Shown: one piece after another, positions 40,365 to 49,022 of the stretch
How positions within the stretch are numbered: the stretch's first letter is position 1
Layout: every line of letters begins with the position of its first letter
Assembly: GCA_965199105.1 (NCBI GenBank)
Contig: CBDAQO010000002.1
Span: 3,968,001-4,032,000 of the forward strand
Source of the DNA: LMUY01 sp965199105
Lineage (GTDB): Bacteria > Pseudomonadota > Alphaproteobacteria > Acetobacterales > Acetobacteraceae
Direction of reading: 5' to 3'
DNA: 64,000 nt
Program-made: the position numbers and the translations under genes
Notes under the pieces: generated by a model
Seen by the model: only the letters and a program-made list of their open reading frames with translations
Database searches by the model: none
Told to the model about the DNA's origin: nothing

Positions 40365-41309
40365 ATGGCCGAAACCACGCTCGCGGCGGCCAATGTCCGC
40401 ATCGTTCACGACAAGGCGGCCAACCTGCGCCGCTTCGCCGAGCTGATCGACGCCGCGGCGTCCCAGCGGGCGGACATCCTGGTGCTGCCGGAAGTCGGCC
40501 TGCAGGGCTATGCCGACTTCGCGCTGCGCCCCGGCTCGAAGGAGGGCGCCGAGCAGAAGCGCTACTATCACCACGAGGCCGAGACCATCCCCGGCCCGGC
40601 CACCGAGCGGATGGCGGCGCTCGCGCGGCGGCATGGCATGCTGATCCAGCTCGGCCTGGCAGAACGGGCGCTGCACGGCAACGCGATCTACAATTCCACC
40701 GCGCTGATCGGGCCCGACGGCGTCCTCGGCGTCTACCGCAAAATCCACAACACCTTCGAGTTCCCCTACTTCTCGCCCGGCGAGTCGACGCCGGTGTTCC
40801 AAACCGCGCACGGCCTCGTCGCCAGCCTGATCTGCTACGATCTGTGCTTTCCGGAACTGCTGCGCGCCTATGCGGTGCAGGGCGCCGAGCTGGTGCTGAT
40901 GTCGACGGCGTGGCCGATGAAGGGCCACGACCGCGCCAGCGACTACCATGGCTGGGCGATGGACCTGGCGGCGCAGAGCAACGCGTTCTTCAACCAGAGC
41001 TGGCTCGTGGTCTCGAACCACTGCGAAACCGGCGCCTATCGCGACCAAATCGACTACTACGGCAACTCTCAAATCGTGGACCCCTGCGGCAAGGTGGTGG
41101 CCTGCGCGGGCGCCGAAGAGGGCCTGGTGGTGCATCGCGCCGACCTGCGGCAGGCGGTACTGCAATCCCGCACCGAGGCGTTCTTCGGCCTGAACCTGCT
41201 GCAGGACCGCCGGCCCGACCGCTACGCCGCCGTGCTCGACCAGAGCCATCGCTTCCCCAACCCGGCGCCGCGCCCCCCGGCGGACCCGGCGGACGGTTCG
41301 GCGCGATGA
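40365..41309 (+). CDS. Carbon-nitrogen hydrolase (nitrilase superfamily)
   Basis: 314 residues from ATG 40365 with GGGGAG (40356-40361) upstream. The catalytic triad is visible: E43 (LPEVGLQGY), K126 (YRKIHN) and C157 (ICYDLCFPEL). This makes it an amidase/nitrilase-type hydrolase of the Nit/N-carbamyl branch; substrate specificity cannot be assigned and true nitrilase activity is less likely than amide or carbamoyl hydrolysis. It is first in an operon with an amidase (ATGA overlap) and a peptide-type ABC importer. Confidence 0.88.
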   Translation: MAETTLAAANVRIVHDKAANLRRFAELIDAAASQRADILVLPEVGLQGYADFALRPGSKEGAEQKRYYHHEAETIPGPATERMAALARRHGMLIQLGLAERALHGNAIYNSTALIGPDGVLGVYRKIHNTFEFPYFSPGESTPVFQTAHGLVASLICYDLCFPELLRAYAVQGAELVLMSTAWPMKGHDRASDYHGWAMDLAAQSNAFFNQSWLVVSNHCETGAYRDQIDYYGNSQIVDPCGKVVACAGAEEGLVVHRADLRQAVLQSRTEAFFGLNLLQDRRPDRYAAVLDQSHRFPNPAPRPPADPADGSAR

Positions 41310-42946
41310 TCCCGGTCGAAGCGATCGCCGCGGCGGAAGCGCTGTTCGGCGTGGCCTACACCGCGGCCGAACGGGCGCAGATGCAGGACAACCTTGCCGG
41401 CCAGATCGCCTCCGCCGTGGCCCGGCGCCAGGTGCCGTTGGCCAACGCCATGCCAATGGCCAGCCGGTTCGACCCGCGCTTGCCCGGAACGACCCTGCCG
41501 GCCCCGGGGCCGCTGCGGTTCAGCCCGGTGACGGCCGCCCTGCCCGGTGACGACGCGGCGATTGCGTTCGCGCCGCTCACCCATTTGTCCGCCTGGCTCG
41601 CCAGTGGCGCGTTGAGCAGCCGGCGGCTGACCGAACTCTACCTCGCCCGCATCGCAGCGCTCGATCCAGAGCTGTTCTGCTTCGCCGCCGTGGCCCCCGA
41701 GCGCGCCTTGGCGCAGGCCGACGCCGCCGACCGCACCCGCGCCGCCGGCGGTTCGCGCGGGCCGCTGCACGGCATCCCGTACGGCCTGAAGGACCTGTTC
41801 GACACCGCGGGCCTGGCCACCGGCTGGGGCGCCGAGCCGTTCGCCGGCCGCGTGCCGGAACGGGACGCGGCGATCGTGACCCGCCTGGAAGCGGCCGGAG
41901 CCGTCCTGCTCGGCAAGACCACGGTCGGCGCGCTGGCCTATGGCGACATCTGGTATGGCGGCCGCACGCGCAACCCGTGGAACTTGAACGAAGGCTCCAG
42001 CGGCTCGAGCGCCGGGTCGGCGTCGGCGGTGGCGGCCGGGTTGTGCGGCTTCGCCATCGGCACCGAAACGCTCGGCTCCATCACCTCGCCCAGCCAGCGC
42101 TGCGGCACCACGGGGCTGCGCCCGAGCTTCGGCCGAGTCTCGCGCGCCGGCGGCATGGCGCTGTGCTGGTCGCTCGACAAGGTCGGCCCGATCTGCCGCG
42201 GCGTGGAGGACACCGCGATGGTGCTGGCAGCGCTCAACGGCTTCGACCCGGCGGATCGCGGCTCCATCGCGGCGCCCTTCAGCTTCGACGCCGCGGCCCC
42301 GGTGCGCGGCCTGCGCGTGGGCTTCCTGCCGCAGGCGTTCGGCGAGGGCGCGACCGAGGTCGACCACGCCGCACTGGCCGCCCTGCGCCGGCTCGACGTG
42401 ACGGTGGTGGAAGCCGCGCTGCCGGAGCTGCCCTATGGCACGCTGATGAACGTGCTCTATGCCGAGGCGGCGGCGGCGTTCGAGGAGCTGACCCTGTCCG
42501 GCCAGGACGACACGCTCACCTGGCAGGAGCCCGGCGCCTGGCCCAACACCTTCCGAAAGGCCCGCTTCCTCTCCGCCGTGGACCACGTGCAACTCGACCG
42601 GCTGCGCTACCAGGTGATGCTGGCGCTGGACGCGATGTTCGCGCAGGTCGACGTGTTGATCGGCCCGTTCGCCACCGGCCCGATGCTGGTGGCCAGCAAC
42701 TTCACCGGCCACCCCTGCCTGCACCTGCGCGCCGGCTTCCTCGAGCTCGCCACCCGCGGCGCCGCGTCGTTGGGCAGCGGCACGCTCACCACCGGCGACC
42801 CGGCGCAGGCCGGCCGCCGCTTCCGCGTGCCGCAGGGGATTTCGCTGTGGGGCCGCCTGTTCGACGAAGGACGGCTGCTCACCCTCGGCCTGGCGCTCGA
42901 ACGCGAACTCGGTGTCGCGGGCGAGCGGCCCACCCTGGCCCAATAA
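41306..42946 (+). CDS. Amidase signature family hydrolase
   Basis: 546 residues. The Ser-cisSer-Lys triad of the family is K162 (GLKDLFD), S235 within the Gly/Ser loop NEGSSGSSAGSASAVAAG, and S258 (TETLGSITSPSQ). N-terminal to this lies about 80 residues of extra helix not seen in minimal amidases. It hydrolyses an amide bond, probably of a small molecule or short peptide imported by the downstream transporter. Overlaps the nitrilase-family gene, so both are made together. Confidence 0.9.
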   Translation: MIPVEAIAAAEALFGVAYTAAERAQMQDNLAGQIASAVARRQVPLANAMPMASRFDPRLPGTTLPAPGPLRFSPVTAALPGDDAAIAFAPLTHLSAWLASGALSSRRLTELYLARIAALDPELFCFAAVAPERALAQADAADRTRAAGGSRGPLHGIPYGLKDLFDTAGLATGWGAEPFAGRVPERDAAIVTRLEAAGAVLLGKTTVGALAYGDIWYGGRTRNPWNLNEGSSGSSAGSASAVAAGLCGFAIGTETLGSITSPSQRCGTTGLRPSFGRVSRAGGMALCWSLDKVGPICRGVEDTAMVLAALNGFDPADRGSIAAPFSFDAAAPVRGLRVGFLPQAFGEGATEVDHAALAALRRLDVTVVEAALPELPYGTLMNVLYAEAAAAFEELTLSGQDDTLTWQEPGAWPNTFRKARFLSAVDHVQLDRLRYQVMLALDAMFAQVDVLIGPFATGPMLVASNFTGHPCLHLRAGFLELATRGAASLGSGTLTTGDPAQAGRRFRVPQGISLWGRLFDEGRLLTLGLALERELGVAGERPTLAQ

Positions 42947-42969
42947 ACCCTGTTCGGAGGATCCTGACC

Positions 42970-44496
42970 ATGCAGCGCAGAGACTTCATCGCCGCCTCCG
43001 CCGCGATCGGCGCCGGCCTGCTCGCCCCCGCCCGTGCGCAGACGGCGCCCAAGCGCGGCGGCACGCTGATCTGGGGCCACTCGGAAACCGCGCAGAGCCT
43101 CGACGTCCACCTCGCCGGGGCTGCGGCCAGCGGGCGCGTGCTGCAGAACATCCACTGCACGCTGATCCAGCCCGATCACACCTTCAAGCTGGTGCCGATG
43201 CTGGCGGAAAGCTTCGAGACCAGCCCCGACCTGCTGAGCTACACGTTCAAGCTCCGCCCCAACGTCACGTTCCACGACGGCCGCGCGATGACCGCGGCGG
43301 ACGTGAAGTATTCCTTCGACCGCGTGCGCGACCCCAAGAACGGCGCGGTCAACTTCGAGGTGTTCCAGGACGTGGACACGATTGAGACGCTCGACGACCA
43401 CACCGTCATCGTCAAGATGAAGCGCGTCAACGCGCCCTTCCTCGACCGCATCTCGGAGAACGGCGCCGGCGCCATCCTGCCCGCCGGGTCGGGCGAGACG
43501 CAGGCGGCCACGCCCATCGGCGCCGGGCCATTCAAGTTCGTCCGCCGCGAGTTCGGCCACGAGACGGAGCTGGCGCGCTTCGACGGCTACTGGGAAGGCC
43601 CAGCCTATCTCGACCGCGTCATCGAGCGTGAAGTGGTGGAGCCGACGGTGCGCCTGACCGGGCTGCAGACCGGCGAGCTGCAGCTCATCAACGACATTCC
43701 GCCCGACCACGTCGACACGGTGGCAAACAACGCCAAATTGCAGACGCTGAAATGGTTTCCGCTCAACTTCGACTTCCTGAACATGAACCACAAGTTCGCG
43801 CCGTTCGCCGACCCGCGCGTGCGCCTCGCCTTCGACCTCATGATCGACAAGGACCAGTTGCTGCAGGGCGCGCTGTGGAGCCAGGGCAAGCTCACCGCCT
43901 CGCCGAGCTTCCCCACCTCGAGCTCCTACGACGCCGCGCTGCACAACCGCCCGCAGGATATCGACCACGCGCGCGCCTTGCTCGCCGAAGCCGGCTACGG
44001 GCCGGGCAAGCTCGACCTGGTGTTCAAGGTCACCACCAACTACCCCTACCACGTCGACGCGTCCCAGATCATGGCGGAGTGGTTCCGCGCCGGCGGCGTG
44101 AACATGAAGATCGAGCAGCTCACCTGGGCCGATTGGCTCAGCCAATGCTGGACCAACCGCGACTTCCAGATCACCATGATGAACTTCTTCGGCCTGTGGG
44201 AGCCGGACTTCCTCTATTACAGCCTGTGGAACTCGACCGGCGCGTTCAACTACCGCAACGTGAACGACCCCACGATCGACCAGCTCACCCAGCAGGCCCG
44301 CGGCGTGACCGACCCCGCCGCCCGCGCCGGGCTCTACCAGCAGGTGCAGCAGCGCGTGTTCGACCAGGCGCACGACGTGGTGTTGTGGTTCCGCAACGGC
44401 ACCATCGGCGCGCAGAAATCGGTGCACGGCCTCGACACGGTGGTCGCCCCCAACGGCAGCGGGCTCAACTTCCACAAGGTGTGGCTGGAGGCCTGA
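42970..44496 (+). CDS. Peptide/nickel-type ABC transporter substrate-binding protein
   Basis: 508 residues from ATG 42970, with GGAGG eight bases upstream. The signal MQRRDFIAASAAIGAGLLAPARAQ is Tat-like (R-R-D-F-I). The mature protein is an SBP_bac_5 member: P-K-R-G-G-T-L-I-W-G, A-E-S-F-E-T-S-P-D-L, the Y-T-F-K-L-R-P-N-V-T-F-H-D-G-R segment and A-A-D-V-K-Y-S-F-D-R. It binds oligopeptides or another bulky ligand in the periplasm. The permeases and a fused ATPase follow in order. Confidence 0.92.
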   Translation: MQRRDFIAASAAIGAGLLAPARAQTAPKRGGTLIWGHSETAQSLDVHLAGAAASGRVLQNIHCTLIQPDHTFKLVPMLAESFETSPDLLSYTFKLRPNVTFHDGRAMTAADVKYSFDRVRDPKNGAVNFEVFQDVDTIETLDDHTVIVKMKRVNAPFLDRISENGAGAILPAGSGETQAATPIGAGPFKFVRREFGHETELARFDGYWEGPAYLDRVIEREVVEPTVRLTGLQTGELQLINDIPPDHVDTVANNAKLQTLKWFPLNFDFLNMNHKFAPFADPRVRLAFDLMIDKDQLLQGALWSQGKLTASPSFPTSSSYDAALHNRPQDIDHARALLAEAGYGPGKLDLVFKVTTNYPYHVDASQIMAEWFRAGGVNMKIEQLTWADWLSQCWTNRDFQITMMNFFGLWEPDFLYYSLWNSTGAFNYRNVNDPTIDQLTQQARGVTDPAARAGLYQQVQQRVFDQAHDVVLWFRNGTIGAQKSVHGLDTVVAPNGSGLNFHKVWLEA

Positions 44497-44502
44497 ACGC
44501 GG

Positions 44503-45444
44503 TTGATCTACGTCCTCAACCGGCTTGCTTCGATCGCGCTCACGCTCGGCCTGATCTCCATCATCACCTTCGCCGTGGTCAACCTGCTGCCCGGCGACGT
44601 CGCCATGATGATGCTGGGCACACAGAGCAACCCGCAGGCGCTCGAGGGGCTGCGGCAGTCGCTGGGCCTGCACGACCCGCTAGTGGTGCAGTACCTGCGC
44701 TGGATCGGCGGGCTGCTCAGCGGGGATCTCGGCCACTCGCTGATGTTCAAGACCGCCATTGGGCCCCTGCTGTTACAGAAGATGAAGGCAAGCGGGCTGA
44801 TCGTGGTGATGTCGATGGCCATCGCGCTCGCTTGCGCCATCCCGCTCGGCGTGTGGTCGGCGGTGCACCGCAACAAGTGGCAGGACTCCACCGCGGCCGG
44901 TGCCGCCCTGCTCGGCATCTCGCTGCCGGATTTCTTCTGGGGCATCATGCTGATCCTGCTGTTCGCCCGCACGCTCGGCTGGCTGCCCTCCAGCGGCTTC
45001 GTCGACCCGGCGGCCGACCTGCCAGGCGCCATCGCCCACGCCCTACTGCCCGCGCTGGCGCTCGGCCTGGGCCTGATGGCGCACCTGGCCCGCGTCACCC
45101 GCTCGACGATGACGGGCATCCTGAACCAGGAGTTCATCCGCGTCGCCCGCGCCAAGGGCCTGGGCGAGGCCACCGTGGTGTGGCGCTATGCCCTGGCCAA
45201 CGCGATCGGCCCGGTGATGACGGTGGCCGGGCTGCAGGTCGGCTACCTGTTCGGCTCCATCATCGTGGTCGAGAGCCTGTTCAACTATACCGGCATGGGC
45301 TGGGTCACCTACCAGGCCCTGCTCAACCGCGATGTGCCGCTGATCCAGACCGCGGTGTTCGTCATCGCGGCCATCGTCATGCTGGTGAACTTCGCCGTCG
45401 ACCTGGCCTACCTCGCCATCGATCCGCGCATCCGGATGGGCTGA
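44503..45444 (+). CDS. Peptide-type ABC transporter permease, DppB-like
   Basis: 313 residues from TTG 44503. Six membrane segments. N-terminal R-L-A-S-I-A-L-T-L-G-L-I-S-I-I-T-F; the D-P-L-V-V-Q-Y-L-R-W-I-G-G-L-L-S-G-D-L-G segment and the coupling EAA loop V-A-R-A-K-G-L-G-E-A-T-V identify the DppB subfamily. Forms the pore with the DppC-like subunit encoded four bases downstream. Confidence 0.92.
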   Translation: MIYVLNRLASIALTLGLISIITFAVVNLLPGDVAMMMLGTQSNPQALEGLRQSLGLHDPLVVQYLRWIGGLLSGDLGHSLMFKTAIGPLLLQKMKASGLIVVMSMAIALACAIPLGVWSAVHRNKWQDSTAAGAALLGISLPDFFWGIMLILLFARTLGWLPSSGFVDPAADLPGAIAHALLPALALGLGLMAHLARVTRSTMTGILNQEFIRVARAKGLGEATVVWRYALANAIGPVMTVAGLQVGYLFGSIIVVESLFNYTGMGWVTYQALLNRDVPLIQTAVFVIAAIVMLVNFAVDLAYLAIDPRIRMG

Positions 45445-45448
45445 CCCG

Positions 45449-46264
45449 GTGCGGCGCTTCCTCACCGTCAAGAGCGGGCTCGGCCTGGCCGTCATCCTCG
45501 CCGTGACCGCGGTGGCGGTGGTCGCGCCGATGGTGATCTCGCAGAGCATGGCGACCCAGATGCACATGGCGCTGCGGCTGCGCCCGCCCACCGCGGCGCA
45601 CTGGCTCGGCACCGACCAGCTCGGCCGCGACCTGATGTATCGCGTCCTGCTCGGCGCCCGCACCTCGCTCACCATCGCCGGGTCAGCGGTGGCGATGAGC
45701 ATCGCGTTCGGCCTGCCGCTGGGCATTGTGTCGGGCTATCTCGGCGGCTGGTTCGACACCGTGCTGATGCGCCTGGTGGACGCCATGCTGAGCTTCCCAG
45801 CCCTGCTGCTGGCGCTCACCATCAGCGCCATGCTCGGGCCCAGCATCCCCAACACCATCATCGCCATCGGGGTGGCGTTCACGCCGTTCCTGGCGCGCAT
45901 CATCCGGGGCGAGGCGCTGCGGGTGGCGCAGATGCCCTATGTGGAGGCGGCCCGCGCCGGCGGCACCAGCGACGTTGCCATGATCGTGCGCCACGTGCTG
46001 CCCAACGTGCTGCCGCTGGTCATCGTGCAAGGCACCATCAGCCTGGCGTTCGCCATCCTGGCCGAAGCCGGGCTGTCGTTCCTCGGCCTCGGCACGCAGC
46101 CGCCGCAATCCTCCTGGGGGCTGATGATCCAGGCCTCGCGCGACTACCTGGACGTGGCGCCCTGGACCGCCATCGTCCCGGGCGCGGCCGTGGCGCTCAC
46201 CGTGCTGGCGCTGAACATGTTCGGCGACGTGCTGCGGGACGCGTTGGACCCGCGGGCCCGATGA
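45449..46264 (+). CDS. Peptide-type ABC transporter permease, DppC-like
   Basis: 271 residues from GTG 45449. DppC hallmarks: H-W-L-G-T-D-Q-L-G-R-D-L-x-Y-R-x-L-L-G-A-R-T-S-L, and the coupling loop Y-V-E-A-A-R-A-G-G-T-S-D. It ends in DALDPRAR, the usual C-terminus of the family. Slightly short (271 versus about 300) because the N-terminal cytoplasmic extension is reduced. Its stop overlaps the ATPase start (ATGA). Confidence 0.92.
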   Translation: MRRFLTVKSGLGLAVILAVTAVAVVAPMVISQSMATQMHMALRLRPPTAAHWLGTDQLGRDLMYRVLLGARTSLTIAGSAVAMSIAFGLPLGIVSGYLGGWFDTVLMRLVDAMLSFPALLLALTISAMLGPSIPNTIIAIGVAFTPFLARIIRGEALRVAQMPYVEAARAGGTSDVAMIVRHVLPNVLPLVIVQGTISLAFAILAEAGLSFLGLGTQPPQSSWGLMIQASRDYLDVAPWTAIVPGAAVALTVLALNMFGDVLRDALDPRAR

Positions 46265-48117
46265 ACGCACCCGAACCCGTGCACGCCCGCCAGGCGCTTG
46301 AGACCGCACTTGGCGAGCCGATCCTCGCGGTGAGCAACCTGCGGGTCGATTTCAGCACCGATGGCGGCGCGGTGACGGGCGTGCGGGACGTAAGCTTCGC
46401 CGTCTGGCCCGGCGAGACGCTCTGCGTGGTGGGCGAATCCGGCTCCGGCAAATCCGTCACCGCGCTGGCCATCATGCGCCTGGTCGAGTTCGGCGGCGGG
46501 CGCATCGCCAGCGGCAGCCTGCGCTTCGCCCGTGCCGACGGCGCCACCATCGACCTGGCCGAGGCCGCGCCCGCGACCATGCGGCGCATCCGCGGCGACG
46601 AAATTGGCATGATCTTCCAGGAGCCGATGTCCTCGCTCAACCCGGTGTTTACCATCGGCCGCCAACTCGCCGACGGGCTGCAGGCGCATCGCGGACTGTC
46701 CGCGCCCGTCGCCCACGAGCGCGCGCTCGAACTGCTGCGCGAGGTGCGCATGCCGGAGCCCGAGCGCCGCCTGCGCCAGTATCCGCACGAGCTGTCCGGC
46801 GGCATGCGCCAGCGCGTGGTGATCGCGATGGCCATGGCCTGCCGCCCGCGCCTGCTGATCGCCGACGAGCCGACCACCGCACTCGACGTCACCATCCAGG
46901 CCGAAATCCTCGCGCTGATCGACCGGCTGAAGCGCGAGACCGGCATGGCGGTGCTGTTCATCACCCACGACATGGCCGTGGTGGCGCAGATGGCCGACCG
47001 CGTCGTGGTGATGTATCGCGGCGACGTGGTGGAGCAGGGCCCGGTGGCGGACGTCTTCGCCGCCCCGCAGCAGGACTACACCCGCGCCCTGCTCGCCGCC
47101 GTGCCCAAGCTCGGCGAGATGCGCGGCACCACGGCGCCGGAACCCATGCGCACCCTGGGCAGCACGCCCGCGGCGGCGGCGCTGGCCACGGCCGCGCCCG
47201 CGCCGCTGCTGGTGGTCGAGCATCTCACCACGCGCTTTCCGGTGCGCGGCGGCGTGCTGCGCCGCATCGTGGCGCGGGTGCATGCGGTGGAGGATGTCAG
47301 CTTCACCCTGCCGCGCGGGCAGACGCTGGCGCTAGTGGGCGAGTCGGGCTGCGGCAAGTCCTCCTGCGGCCGCTCCATCCTGCGCCTGGTCGAGCCCGAA
47401 GCCGGCGCCATCCGGCTGGACGGCACCGACGTGCGGGCGCTGGGCCGGCTGGAGCTGCGCCGCGCCCGGCGCGACATGCAGATGATCTTCCAGGACCCGT
47501 TCGCCTCGCTCAACCCGTATCGCCGGCTCGGCGCGCAGGTGGCCGAGCCGCTGCAGAACTTCGCGCTCGCCCCGCCCAGCGAGCGCGCCGGCCGCGTCGC
47601 CGACCTGTTCGACCGCGTCCGCCTGCCGCGCGACTTCATCGGCCGCTTCCCGCACGAGCTGTCCGGCGGCCAGCGCCAGCGTGTCGCCATCGCCCGCGCG
47701 CTGGCGCCCAACCCGAAGCTGATCGTGGCCGACGAGTCGGTCTCGGCGCTGGACGTGTCGGTGCAGGCGCAGGTGCTGAACCTGCTGATGGAGCTGCAAG
47801 CCGAACTCGGCCTCTCGTTCCTGTTCATCAGCCACGACATGGCGGTGGTGGAGCGCGTGTCGCACCAGGTGGCGGTGATGTATCTCGGCCGCATCGTGGA
47901 GATCGGGCCGCGCGCCGCCATCTTTGAGGACGCGCGACACCCCTACACCCGCGCCCTGCTCGCCGCCGTGCCGGTCGCCGACCCGGCGCGCCGCCGCCTT
48001 GCCAACCCACCGGTCTACACGCCGCTGCCCTCGCCCGTGTTCCCGCTCGGCACGCCCACCAGGCCATCGCACTATGACGATGTCGGCGGCGGCCATCGCG
48101 TGTTGCGGGCGGGCTGA
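46261..48117 (+). CDS. Fused DppD-DppF-type ABC transporter ATP-binding protein
   Basis: 618 residues containing two complete ATPase domains, so the heterodimer is encoded in one chain. Domain 1: Walker A GESGSGKS (about residue 58), signature LSGGMRQR, Walker B LLIADEPTTALD. Domain 2: Walker A GESGCGKSS (about residue 360), signature LSGGQRQR, Walker B LIVADESVSALD. Both carry the C-terminal oligopeptide-type extension with H-P-Y-T-R-A-L-L-A-A or D-Y-T-R-A-L-L-A-A and no Cys cluster. Such fusions (GsiA-like) occur in glutathione/peptide importers. Confidence 0.93.
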   Translation: MNAPEPVHARQALETALGEPILAVSNLRVDFSTDGGAVTGVRDVSFAVWPGETLCVVGESGSGKSVTALAIMRLVEFGGGRIASGSLRFARADGATIDLAEAAPATMRRIRGDEIGMIFQEPMSSLNPVFTIGRQLADGLQAHRGLSAPVAHERALELLREVRMPEPERRLRQYPHELSGGMRQRVVIAMAMACRPRLLIADEPTTALDVTIQAEILALIDRLKRETGMAVLFITHDMAVVAQMADRVVVMYRGDVVEQGPVADVFAAPQQDYTRALLAAVPKLGEMRGTTAPEPMRTLGSTPAAAALATAAPAPLLVVEHLTTRFPVRGGVLRRIVARVHAVEDVSFTLPRGQTLALVGESGCGKSSCGRSILRLVEPEAGAIRLDGTDVRALGRLELRRARRDMQMIFQDPFASLNPYRRLGAQVAEPLQNFALAPPSERAGRVADLFDRVRLPRDFIGRFPHELSGGQRQRVAIARALAPNPKLIVADESVSALDVSVQAQVLNLLMELQAELGLSFLFISHDMAVVERVSHQVAVMYLGRIVEIGPRAAIFEDARHPYTRALLAAVPVADPARRRLANPPVYTPLPSPVFPLGTPTRPSHYDDVGGGHRVLRAG

Positions 48118-48132
48118 GGCGGGGAGGACCGG

Positions 48133-48747
48133 ATGCGGATTTGCTTCATCGGCGACAGCTTCGTGAACGGCACCGGCGACGACGACTGCCTGGGCTGGCC
48201 CGGCCGGCTGTGTTCGTCCGCACGCCAAGCCGGGCTCGACGTCACGTACTACAACCTCGGCATCCGGCGCGACACGTCGGCCGACATCGCGCTCCGCTGG
48301 CAGCGCGAGGCGTCGGCCCGGCTGCCGCCCGAGCAGGACGGGCGCGTGGTGTTCTCGTTCGGCGTGAACGACTGCGTGGAGGAGGGCGGGCAGCGCCGGG
48401 TCGCCGAACCCGCCACGCTGGCCAACACCCGCGCCATCTTGGCCCAGGCGCTGGCGGCCGGCTGGCCCACTTTGGTGGTCGGCCCACCCTGCACGGGCGA
48501 GCCCGCGCTCGACGCCAGCGTGCAACGGCTCTCGGGCGAGATGGAGGCGCTGTGCCGCGCGCTGGGGGTGGCGTTCCTGCCCATCTTTGCCCCGCTGCTG
48601 GCCAGCGAGCTTTGGCGCCACGAGGCCCAGCAGGGCGACGGCATCCATCCCGGCCGCGGCGGCTACGCACGCATCGCGAACCTGGTGGAGGGCTGGCAGC
48701 CGTGGCGCGAATGGCTGGTTGGGGGACGTGGATTCGAACCACGATAA
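48133..48747 (+). CDS. SGNH/GDSL-type hydrolase, 3' end running into antisense tRNA-Gln
   Basis: 204 residues from ATG 48133, with GGGGAGG six bases upstream. The catalytic pattern is complete: GDSF (S9), Gly in L-G-I-R-R-D, GVND, and D-G-I-H-P near the end, so it is probably an esterase or lipase-like hydrolase of small acyl groups, cytoplasmic (no signal). The last ten residues and the stop codon are encoded by the complement of tRNA-Gln (48716-48747), which gives the tail VGGRGFEPR, so the gene's original end was probably lost or displaced. It follows the ABC operon by 15 bases. Confidence 0.8.
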   Translation: MRICFIGDSFVNGTGDDDCLGWPGRLCSSARQAGLDVTYYNLGIRRDTSADIALRWQREASARLPPEQDGRVVFSFGVNDCVEEGGQRRVAEPATLANTRAILAQALAAGWPTLVVGPPCTGEPALDASVQRLSGEMEALCRALGVAFLPIFAPLLASELWRHEAQQGDGIHPGRGGYARIANLVEGWQPWREWLVGGRGFEPR

Positions 48748-48789
48748 GCAGAGTCAGAGTCTGCTGTCCTACCGTTAGACGATCCCCCA
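48716..48789 (-). tRNA. tRNA-Gln (anticodon CTG)
   Basis: 74 bases including encoded CCA. Acceptor stem TGGGGGA pairs with TCCCCCA (seven pairs), discriminator A, D-arm with GTC...GAC, anticodon stem GCAGA/TCTGC with loop CTCTGAC (anticodon CTG at positions 34-36), and T-arm GTGGTTCGAATCCAC. It decodes CAG, the dominant Gln codon in this GC-rich genome. It is the only RNA gene found in the window, lies opposite the end of the SGNH hydrolase gene, and has no integrase beside it. Confidence 0.97.
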
Positions 48790-48891
48790 AACGGCGCCGG
48801 CGCTGATAGCACCCCGGGCGCGCCGGGGCAATCCGAGCGCGCTTTGCACCGGCGCGGTTGCATTTGGACCACCGTCGCTTGGGGCGCCGTC

Positions 48892-48920
48892 TTGCAATCC
48901 GCGCCGGTGCGGGTTAGGTT
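48892..48920 (+). promoter_or_regulatory. Probable promoter of the rimP-nusA-infB operon
   Basis: TTGCAA (48892-48897), a 17-base spacer and TAGGTT (48915-48920). The predicted start, near 48927, gives a leader of about 96 bases before rimP that contains the terminator-like hairpin at 48956-48980. Confidence 0.45.
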
Positions 48921-48955
48921 ACTGACACGCTTACATTCTCCGAGCCGATCTGGAG

Positions 48956-48980
48956 GGTGGCCCTAACCGGCCGCCTTTTT
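48956..48980 (+). terminator. Intrinsic terminator/attenuator in the rimP leader
   Basis: GGTGGCC (48956-48962), loop CTAACC and GGCCGCC (48969-48975) form a seven-pair stem (one G-U), followed by five T. It ends 42 bases before the rimP start codon. The loop side CCTAACC is complementary to GGTTAGG at 48912-48918, which would compete with the stem if that segment is transcribed. Confidence 0.65.
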
Positions 48981-49022
48981 GCGTTTTCCCCCTTCTGCGT
49001 TTGCACCTGGCGAAGGACCATC

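Noticed and set aside
48716..48789. tRNA-Gln as an integration site for a genomic island
   Set aside because: No integrase, no duplicated tRNA 3' end and no composition change was found beside it.
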